From an uncultured Flammeovirgaceae bacterium (GTDB lineage: Bacteria > Bacteroidota > Bacteroidia > Cytophagales > Cyclobacteriaceae), in NCBI GenBank assembly GCA_946886805.1, contig CAMPJM010000229.1, positions 1 to 6,607 on the forward strand: a DNA stretch of 6,607 nucleotides. Direction: 5' to 3'. Positions 1-4,442 of this stretch are shown one piece after another; within the stretch, counting starts at the first letter, position 1, and every line of letters starts with the position of its first letter. The notes beneath the pieces were generated by a model. It saw nothing but the letters and a program-made list of their open reading frames with translations, did no database searches and was not told the DNA's origin. The translations under genes were made by a program, and so were the position numbers.

Positions 1-14
1 CTGTACAAGGTAAA

Positions 15-51
15 GGTTCAAAGCTAGTGCTCCTTCCACTGGCTTTGAACC
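15..51 (-). terminator. Hairpin terminator downstream of the OmpA-like lipoprotein gene
   Basis: Positions 15-29 and 37-51 form a 15-bp stem with a single G-T pair and a 7-nt loop (30-36). Ten outer pairs are perfect: GGTTCAAAGC against GCTTTGAACC. Read on the minus strand it begins 7 nt after the stop codon at 59-61 and is followed by TTTACC, so the U-tract is short. On the plus strand no T-tract follows, so it best serves the minus-strand gene. The stem is too long and exact to be chance; the terminator role is inferred from stem strength and position. Confidence 0.6.
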
Positions 52-58
52 GTAATAA

Positions 59-916
59 CTAATTAGCTTCCAAAATCTGGAATAACTCATCTAACTCTGG
101 AGTTAGAATTATTTCCGTTCTTCTGTTTTTCTGTTTTCCTTCTGGTGAATCATTAGGGTTTAAAGGTAAGAATTCCCCTTTTCCTGCTGCTGTTATTTTT
201 GAAGGTTCAACCCCAGCTTCTGTAAGGATATCAACTATTGAAGTAGCCCTCAAAACACTCAAATCCCAGTTATTTTGCATGTACTGCGATTTCCTGGAGA
301 TCGGCACATTGTCAGTATGACCTTCTACCATAATATTAATATCAGGATTGTTTTTTAAAACAACCGCTAGTTGCTTTAAAGCCTCGACACCTTTTTTGTC
401 AACTTCTATACTTCCTGAATTGAATAATAGTTGTTCTGCTAACGAGACGTAAACCTTTCCGTTTTTAATATCGATTGTCAGGTCATTTTCCTTGAAATTC
501 AATAAGGCCTGGCTTACTTTATTCCTGATATCATTTACAGCTTTCTCTTTTTCCTGAAGGACTCTTTCCAGTTCTTGGATTTTTTTCTGTTGATCTACGA
601 ACTCCTGACTTAGTTTATCACTATTTTCCAGTAAGTTATTATAGTACGATTCTAATTTTGTGTAGGCCTTACCCTGATCTAAAGTATCCTTTGCCAAAGC
701 CGCTAATTTATTATTAAGATCTTCTATTTTATTCTTAAGGTTCTCAATCTCTTCTTGTGCCATTTCCAACTGGTCTTCGGTATTGGCTTTTTCATTTTCT
801 ACCTGCATTTTATCCGTAAGCAAGGCATCATATTTTTTGGTTGAGACACAACCTGTGGTAAAAACAATTAGAAACAAAAACAAAGAAAATCCTTTTAGTA
901 AATAATGGTATTTCAT
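59..916 (-). CDS. OmpA/MotB-family outer-membrane lipoprotein with coiled-coil stalk
   Basis: This is a lipoprotein predicted to tether the outer membrane to peptidoglycan. Residues 1-22 are a lipoprotein signal peptide (basic start, hydrophobic core LFLFLIVF) ending in the lipobox TTGC, so Cys23 is the lipidated residue. The residues after it, VSTKK, lack the acidic surface-export signature of Bacteroidota lipoproteins, which suggests the periplasmic leaflet (inference). Residues about 27-137 are rich in E, K, Q and L in heptad-like order and should form a long coiled coil. Residues about 160-272 are the OmpA C-terminal domain: LLFNSGS at 163-169, GHTDNVP at 199-205, NWDLSVLRA at 216-224 and NRRTEI at 264-269. 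Asp202 and Arg223 match the diaminopimelate-binding pair of the family. The longer gap between them is MotB-like. The ATG at 914-916 is the only start that preserves the signal peptide. The gene is monocistronic here, and I found no exact -7 promoter element upstream. The exact partner is unknown. Confidence 0.93.
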   Translation of the reverse strand: MKYHYLLKGFSLFLFLIVFTTGCVSTKKYDALLTDKMQVENEKANTEDQLEMAQEEIENLKNKIEDLNNKLAALAKDTLDQGKAYTKLESYYNNLLENSDKLSQEFVDQQKKIQELERVLQEKEKAVNDIRNKVSQALLNFKENDLTIDIKNGKVYVSLAEQLLFNSGSIEVDKKGVEALKQLAVVLKNNPDINIMVEGHTDNVPISRKSQYMQNNWDLSVLRATSIVDILTEAGVEPSKITAAGKGEFLPLNPNDSPEGKQKNRRTEIILTPELDELFQILEAN

Positions 917-955
917 GAATAGTAATTTAGTTGGATACGCTTATTTTAATTGATT

Positions 956-1106
956 AACCCGCTACGTGAACTAAGTGACTTTGATAAAAATCATTGAAAA
1001 TTAGACCATTTACACCCTCTCTCTTTAGGAGAGGGCAAGGGCGAGGTTAAATAAGTGCTAATTTGAATGATTTTTAATTGTCAGTTTTGATTTCACACAG
1101 CGGATT
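956..1106. repeat. Nested palindromic intergenic repeat (REP- or MITE-like)
   Basis: Two imperfect arms face each other across about 50 bp. The outer block 956-970 pairs with 1092-1106 (12 of 15 positions, sharing CCGCT and GTGAA). The inner block 986-995 AAAAATCATT pairs exactly with 1066-1075, and similarity continues inward to 1000-1004 ATTAG against 1058-1062. Near the centre lies a GC-rich hairpin (1015-1035) followed by the tail CAAGGGCGAGGTT (1036-1048). From memory, GAGAGGG hairpins with a GGGYGAGG tail recur as dispersed intergenic repeats in many bacteria; I could not check this. No coding potential is visible. The heptamer TTTAATT at 945-951 and 1105-1111 could be a target duplication, but it is AT-only and overlaps the right arm. 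Confidence 0.6.
1015..1035. repeat. GC-rich hairpin at the core of the intergenic repeat
   Basis: CCCTCTC (1015-1021) pairs exactly with GAGAGGG (1029-1035), leaving a 7-nt loop that a T-G pair can reduce to 5 nt. Its high GC content contrasts sharply with the AT-rich flanks, consistent with an inserted or mobile-derived segment. Neither strand shows a U-tract after it, so it is not a standard terminator. Confidence 0.65.
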
Positions 1107-1319
1107 TAATTATCCACTTCCTAAAGACTTGAGCGGTGATAATTAATTATCTGCTAATGTATAGCATAATCTTTTATAAAAAAAGATGGAAATAGACACC
1201 CATTGTTTTAACGGATATAAAAAATGATTTTTATTGAGTAAGTAGAGGATCTATTCAGGATTTACCTAAAGTTCTTTGTATATTCTGGTCCATTTTAAAA
1301 CAACTTAAATTTTTTATCG
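1107..1319. other. AT-rich leader region upstream of the SDR gene
   Basis: This part of the divergent gap holds no ORF I can support. It carries a perfect 14-bp palindrome at 1138-1151 and a small 7-bp hairpin at 1169-1187 (ATCTTTT / AAAAGAT). It must contain the SDR promoter, but I see no exact TAnnTTTG element. The nearest candidate is TTG at 1203-1205, then 19 nt, then TGATTTTT at 1225-1232, which misses the consensus at two positions. The start codon is preceded by an A/T-rich stretch without a Shine-Dalgarno sequence. Confidence 0.5.
1138..1151. promoter_or_regulatory. Perfect 14-bp palindrome, possible operator
   Basis: GATAATTAATTATC reads identically on both strands. It lies about 170 bp upstream of the SDR start and about 220 bp upstream of the lipoprotein start, in the divergent region. 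A dimeric regulator could bind it, but AT-rich palindromes also arise by chance and no promoter is assigned beside it. Confidence 0.3.
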
Positions 1320-2183
1320 ATGATTACTGAAGGAATGTTAAAGGAAGATGCATTAAAAGGTATGACAATAATTGTAACTGGTGGAGGGACTGGCTTGGGA
1401 AAAGCCATGGGAAAATATTTCCTTCAACTTGGTGCTAATTTGGTTATTACAAGTAGAAAGATGGACGTGCTAAAAGGTGCTGCTGAAGAACTTGAAAAGG
1501 AAACCGGGGGCAAAGTTTTTCCGGTTTCCTGCGATATAAGGAATTATGAAGAAATTGAAGAAGTAATAAAGCTATCAGTAAAGACATTTGGCAAAGTTGA
1601 TGGGGTACTAAATAATGCTGCCGGTAATTTTATCAGTCCTACGGAAAGATTAAATGCTAAAGCTTTTGATACTGTTGTCGATATAGTTTTAAAAGGTACT
1701 TATAATTTCACCCTCGCAATGGGTAAGCATTGGATCGAAAATGAACAAAAAGGCACTTTTTTAAATATCGTAACAACTTACGCCTGGACAGGGTCTGGCT
1801 ATGTAGTACCTTCTGCCTGTGCCAAGGCGGGTGTTCTAGCGCTTACCCGCTCCTTGGCAGTAGAATGGGCAAAGTATGGGATAAGAAGCAATGCTATTGC
1901 ACCCGGACCTTTTCCTACAGAAGGAGCGTGGAGCAGATTGCTTCCTGGTGACATGGTAAAAAAATTCGACCCGGCGAAGAAGGTTCCTTTGAAAAGAACA
2001 GGTGAGCATCAGGAATTGGCTAATCTGGCGGCTTATCTTATGTCTGAATATTCTGCTTACATCAATGGTGATGTTATTACCATTGATGGCGGGGAATGGT
2101 TAATGGGAGCCGGCGAATTTAATAATCTGGAAATGGTTACGCCAGAAATGTGGGATATGTTGGGGTCTCTCAGGAAGCGATGA
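1320..2183 (+). CDS. SDR-family oxidoreductase, 2,4-dienoyl-CoA reductase-like (DECR type)
   Basis: A cytosolic short-chain dehydrogenase/reductase of 287 residues with a Rossmann fold. TGGGTGLG at 20-27 is the TGxxxGxG nucleotide-binding loop, S45-R46-K47 lies where NADPH-dependent members bind the 2'-phosphate, and NNAAGNFISPTERL at 98-111 closely matches the mammalian mitochondrial 2,4-dienoyl-CoA reductase as I remember it. The usual YxxxK tyrosine is replaced: the motif reads Ser165-A-C-A-Lys169. A tyrosine 11 residues earlier (Tyr154 in TTYAWTG) matches the alternative catalytic tyrosine of that enzyme. APGPFPT at 194-200 and the C-terminal IDGGEW at 255-260 are also family-typical. The predicted reaction is NADPH-dependent reduction of 2,4-dienoyl-CoA during beta-oxidation of unsaturated fatty acids. 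This is unrelated to the FMN/iron-sulphur FadH of E. coli, so no symbol is given. The start at 1320 gives the N-terminus MITEGML; Met6 (1335) is an alternative. The substrate is inferred from family resemblance. Confidence 0.88.
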   Translation: MITEGMLKEDALKGMTIIVTGGGTGLGKAMGKYFLQLGANLVITSRKMDVLKGAAEELEKETGGKVFPVSCDIRNYEEIEEVIKLSVKTFGKVDGVLNNAAGNFISPTERLNAKAFDTVVDIVLKGTYNFTLAMGKHWIENEQKGTFLNIVTTYAWTGSGYVVPSACAKAGVLALTRSLAVEWAKYGIRSNAIAPGPFPTEGAWSRLLPGDMVKKFDPAKKVPLKRTGEHQELANLAAYLMSEYSAYINGDVITIDGGEWLMGAGEFNNLEMVTPEMWDMLGSLRKR

Positions 2184-2197
2184 TTTCTTTTAAATAG

Positions 2198-2224
2198 AAA
2201 AAGCGACCCTAAGGCCGCTTTTTT
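2198..2224. terminator. Bidirectional intrinsic terminator between convergent genes
   Basis: AAAAAGCG (2198-2205) pairs with CGCTTTTT (2216-2223). After one internal position, CC (2207-2208) pairs with GG (2213-2214), around a CTAA loop. Plus-strand RNA ends in six U; minus-strand RNA ends in five U. The internal position is an A-C mismatch in plus-strand RNA but a G-U wobble in minus-strand RNA, so the hairpin is fully paired only when transcribed from the minus strand. It lies 14 nt past the SDR stop and 24 nt past the stop of the convergent small ORF, and serves both. Confidence 0.85.
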
Positions 2225-2248
2225 ATATTTCGTTCTATTTTAATCTGG

Positions 2249-2389
2249 CTAATCCATTAAAAATCTTTCTTTCACTTCATCATAAGTTGGCGCATTCTTT
2301 TTGAACAGCAACCAAAACAATGTGCTAGACAGAGCAAAACCACCGATTAGCAACAATAAAAGAATCAAGATCTGTTGAATAATAATCAT
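2249..2389 (-). CDS. Small single-helix membrane protein, 46 aa, unknown function
   Basis: I do not recognise a named family. The ORF runs from ATG (2387-2389) to TAG (2249-2251). Residues 2-29 are almost wholly hydrophobic (ILILLLLLIGGFALSSTLFWLLF) and should form one inner-membrane helix. A KK pair (30-31) and a charged tail with TYDEVKERF (35-43) follow. The positive charge after the helix predicts the C-terminus in the cytoplasm. There is no lipobox cysteine. Support for a real gene: a coherent membrane-plus-charged-tail design, a position exactly filling the gap behind the SDR, and a terminator 24 nt after the stop whose stem pairs best in this orientation. Against it: the short length, and no exact -7 promoter or ribosome binding site upstream. 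It may modulate an envelope complex, but nothing nearby suggests which. Confidence 0.65.
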   Translation of the reverse strand: MIIIQQILILLLLLIGGFALSSTLFWLLFKKNAPTYDEVKERFLMD

Positions 2390-2632
2390 AATTTTCAATT
2401 TTGGTTAAAAAATAAACTTTTGAATGTAAGTTTTAAGCTAAATACTTCGCTTTTGGAAAAAGTAACCCGTGATGACCGGGAAATAATTAAAAAAATAAAA
2501 CTTGTTTTTAAATTATGCCTAATAAAAATCCAAATAATTTCTGAAATTTTATTATTTATTTAAGAGATTAACGTGAGTGTTTCGCTTTTGTTACATTTTT
2601 GGTAAAAAACTTATATAGGTAGTGTTTTTCAG
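2390..2632. other. AT-rich non-coding stretch
   Basis: The stretch is composed mostly of A/T runs, and I can support no gene or structured RNA in it. It should contain the promoter of the small membrane protein (minus strand) and the terminator of the PH-like gene near its right end. A plus-strand open frame across it (2375-2563) encodes a lysine-, isoleucine- and asparagine-rich product typical of chance translation of AT-rich DNA. Confidence 0.45.
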
Positions 2633-2639
2633 CTACCTA
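2604..2639 (-). terminator. Probable terminator of the acpH operon, overlapping the last stop codon
   Basis: TAGGTAG (2616-2622) pairs exactly with CTACCTA (2633-2639) around a 10-nt loop. On the minus strand the stem begins within the stop codon region of the PH-like gene (stop 2633-2635). Five to six nt after the hairpin comes a run of six T (complement of 2604-2609). The stem is only 7 bp and the T-run is slightly displaced, so it should be a moderate terminator. Confidence 0.5.
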
Positions 2640-3070
2640 CGGCTTTTAGAATGCTTTTTGTGTAGGTAAGCAAATATTTTATGATATTCCCCATTCTCCT
2701 GACTTGATAAATTTGCTTTACCCAGCTTAAAGCTGAGGGTTAATTCCTTAAAAGCAGTCCCTTGCGTTTTAATAACTTCTTCTTTCCAATAATCTAAATC
2801 CTTCATGCTGAAGTTTTCTGCCTTAAATAGAAAAGGGTATCGAATAGAAATTTTACCTTTCCCCAATTTAATGATTTTATAACTCTGAAATGTCTTTATT
2901 AAGACTACAATTGAAATAGGAGTAATAATTAAAAAAATTAAATATTGGTACCAATAGTGAATTTCATAGGTTAAGTAATTGAACAGGGTATAACCCAACA
3001 AGCCAAAACAAATTAGCAAAAACACGCCTAAAGCAAATAAAGTATTCCCTTTTGGTTTTGAAATAATCAT
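2633..3070 (-). CDS. Two-helix membrane protein with PH-like cytoplasmic domain, function unknown
   Basis: The protein has 145 residues. Two hydrophobic segments, about 10-32 and 41-61, are joined by a short aromatic loop (TYEIHYWY), which gives a hairpin with both ends in the cytoplasm. Residues about 65-137 look like a small beta-rich PH-type domain: the strand pattern KISIRYPF (73-80), DLDYWKEEVIKT (91-102) and a final helix (126-140) before a basic tail KKHSKSRR. Similar two-helix proteins with a PH-like tail are common hypothetical proteins in Bacteroidota. The gene starts 23 bp after the acpH stop on the same strand with no promoter or terminator between, so the two are probably co-transcribed. 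No catalytic residues are apparent. No Shine-Dalgarno sequence precedes the ATG, which fits this phylum. Confidence 0.8.
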   Translation of the reverse strand: MIISKPKGNTLFALGVFLLICFGLLGYTLFNYLTYEIHYWYQYLIFLIITPISIVVLIKTFQSYKIIKLGKGKISIRYPFLFKAENFSMKDLDYWKEEVIKTQGTAFKELTLSFKLGKANLSSQENGEYHKIFAYLHKKHSKSRR

Positions 3071-3093
3071 GATAGCTATTTATGGAGGTTTAT

Positions 3094-3678
3094 TTAATTG
3101 TCAATTAAGAATAAAGCTGAATGTTGCTTAATAACAGGTAAAAACGATTCAAATTCTTTTTTAAATTCATCATAGTTTTCCTCAAGGAGCAGCGTGGCCG
3201 TTTCCATTTTGGAGGCAAATTTAGTCCTACTTGCTATTCCTTTACAAGCTTTATCTATACCTTTTATATCGGCATAGCTCACCAACCAATTATCTTTTAT
3301 CATATAAGGCAGCATGTGTTGCGCTCCTGGGGGCAAATAATCGATGTTTTCTTGCAATAAAGCATAAATATTATCGGCGAAGATTTTTAATTTTTGAGGA
3401 TGGTATAAGTCCCAATTAACAGCTAAAAAATGGTCGTAAAACATGTCCACAACTACGCCTGCATAATGTCCATGTTTGGCTCGCAGTTTGTCTTTACTTT
3501 TCAATACTACAGGATGATTATCGGTAAAAAAGTCAATTTCGCGGTGAAGTTTGATTCCTTTGCTGATTTCGGAAGGGTAATCATTCATTTTTGCCCCCTT
3601 TACAAAATCTCCAATAAAATTGCCAATAATAATTTCTGTGGATTTACCTGACAGGTATAAGTGCGAGAGAAAGTTCAT
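3094..3678 (-). CDS. acpH: Acyl carrier protein phosphodiesterase (AcpH, DUF479 family)
   Basis: AcpH hydrolyses the 4'-phosphopantetheine arm from holo-acyl carrier protein, yielding apo-ACP, in the cytoplasm with a divalent metal. The 194 residues match the E. coli enzyme's usual length of about 193. Family motifs run in order: MNFLSHLYLS at 1-10, GNFIGDFVKG at 19-28, HREIDFFTDNHP at 45-56, and an HxxxVVxDMFYDHFL stretch at 71-85. Conserved His and Asp residues (Asp24, His45, Asp49, Asp53, His55, Asp78, Asp82, His83) are the candidate metal and catalytic residues of this HD-like helical fold. The N-terminal motif begins at Met1, which fixes the start at 3676-3678. It is the first gene of a probable two-gene operon and is divergent from the TerB-like gene. 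The family assignment is firm. The activity is inferred, since many DUF479 proteins in this phylum are untested. Confidence 0.87.
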   Translation of the reverse strand: MNFLSHLYLSGKSTEIIIGNFIGDFVKGAKMNDYPSEISKGIKLHREIDFFTDNHPVVLKSKDKLRAKHGHYAGVVVDMFYDHFLAVNWDLYHPQKLKIFADNIYALLQENIDYLPPGAQHMLPYMIKDNWLVSYADIKGIDKACKGIASRTKFASKMETATLLLEENYDEFKKEFESFLPVIKQHSALFLIDN

Positions 3679-3728
3679 AAGCGGGATAAAAATTGATTTA
3701 TTTGGAGTATACGATTTTTATAGGTATT

Positions 3729-3762
3729 ATTTGTGAAAAATTTATTTTTTTGCTTCACAAAT
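3729..3762. promoter_or_regulatory. 9-bp inverted repeat around the -33 element, candidate operator
   Basis: ATTTGTGAA (3729-3737) and TTCACAAAT (3754-3762) are perfect reverse complements separated by 16 bp. The spacer contains the TTG (3750-3752) of the predicted plus-strand promoter. The arms contain TGTGA and TCACA half-sites like those of CRP/FNR regulators, but the spacing is far larger than the 6 bp of a CRP site. A regulator binding both arms would cover the -33 region and could also influence acpH on the other strand. The repeat is directly visible; the operator role is inferred. Confidence 0.4.
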
Positions 3763-3778
3763 GAAAGTTTTATCTTTG
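3750..3778 (+). promoter_or_regulatory. Bacteroidota-type promoter of the TerB-like gene
   Basis: TTG at 3750-3752, an 18-bp spacer and TATCTTTG at 3771-3778 fit the sigma-ABfr consensus TTG-N17-23-TAnnTTTG exactly at the -7 element. Transcription would start near 3785, leaving an AT-rich leader of about 47 nt before the ATG at 3832. This is the best promoter in the window and one of the main reasons for placing the sequence in Bacteroidota. Confidence 0.75.
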
Positions 3779-3831
3779 GAAGATTTTTCAAGTAAATATT
3801 ATTTCTCTTTTTCCGAAAATTTAATTTTTTT

Positions 3832-4224
3832 ATGCCCAAATCTTTACTCAGTATTCTTGTCACACTCGCCAAAGTAGACGGCGAGATAGTTCCATTGGAA
3901 TTAGATAAGATCCATCAAATTGGTGCTGCAAATGGATTAAATCAACAGGAAATTGAAGCAGTGATAAAAAATCCTGAGGAAGGGCTGGATTTAAGTTCAT
4001 TATCAGATGATGAACGCTTTGAATATCTTTATAGTCTGGTGGAGTTAATGAAAGCAGATGGAAAATTGTATTTAGAAGAAATCAAGTTTTGCTCTAAAGT
4101 AGCTGCAAGACTGGGATACGATGAGGCCGTGATGTATGATCTAATTACAGAAGTTTATAGTGACTATCAACAATACGACAGAAGTTGGCAAAAGCAGAAG
4201 ATACAGGAGTATTTACGCAAGTAG
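3832..4224 (+). CDS. TerB-like small acidic helical protein
   Basis: The protein has 130 residues with no signal peptide or membrane segment, so it should be cytosolic. It contains two related helical halves. The first has LAKVDGEIVPLELDKIHQIG (12-31), the second MKADGKLYLEEIKFCSKVA (73-91). Both follow the TerB/DjlA-N pattern A-x-DG-x-[IL]-x3-E, with Asp16-Gly17 and Glu23 in one and Asp76-Gly77 and Glu83 in the other. The acidic residues could bind a metal ion, as proposed for TerB. No other tellurite-resistance genes (terC, terD, terZ) are nearby, so a resistance role is not supported. It has its own promoter and is followed by a 218-bp gap before the helicase. The start at 3832 follows a T-run with no Shine-Dalgarno sequence. 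The fold assignment is fairly sure; the function is unknown. Confidence 0.78.
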   Translation: MPKSLLSILVTLAKVDGEIVPLELDKIHQIGAANGLNQQEIEAVIKNPEEGLDLSSLSDDERFEYLYSLVELMKADGKLYLEEIKFCSKVAARLGYDEAVMYDLITEVYSDYQQYDRSWQKQKIQEYLRK

Positions 4225-4377
4225 AACAATTCGTTTCTTTAACCTGATCACCAATCGCTAAAAACGCAAGCTTTTCAAATCTTTTTCTATACCGCAAACT
4301 TTCCGAGCTAACCAATTTTATTTATTGCTATTTTACTTCTCATCACAATTTTTAATGCATAATCCGGGTTTAATCAA

Positions 4378-4385
4378 TAGTTTTG
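4378..4385 (+). promoter_or_regulatory. Probable -7 element of the helicase promoter
   Basis: TAGTTTTG matches the Bacteroidota -7 consensus TAnnTTTG exactly. It lies 57 bp before the preferred start at 4443, so transcription would begin near 4391 with a leader of about 52 nt. No TTG is visible at the expected -33 distance, so the promoter may be weak or regulated. Confidence 0.5.
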
Positions 4386-4442
4386 CCTTGGATAGCGTGT
4401 GCTTTTTTTATCCCTTAATTTTTGATTTTATCAATCATATCA

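Noticed and set aside
945..1111. TTTAATT direct repeats as target-site duplications of a mobile element
   Set aside because: The heptamer is AT-only in an AT-rich region, and its right copy overlaps the repeat arm, so it is not counted as a true duplication.
2375..2563. Plus-strand open frame of 62 codons in the AT-rich gap
   Set aside because: Its product is biased to K, I, N and L with no domain. It overlaps the start of the better-supported minus-strand small ORF, and no promoter precedes it.
3231..3651. Two plus-strand open frames antisense to acpH
   Set aside because: They are shadows of a well-supported gene on the other strand, with cysteine-rich unstructured products and no family resemblance.
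3675..3872. Minus-strand open frame of 65 codons spanning the divergent promoter region
   Set aside because: It overlaps acpH by 4 nt and the start of the TerB-like gene, covers the best promoter in the window, and encodes a lysine- and asparagine-rich sequence typical of chance frames.
3832..4224. Tellurite-resistance locus based on the TerB-like fold
   Set aside because: No terA, terC, terD or terZ gene is present, and TerB-like domains are widespread in unrelated proteins.
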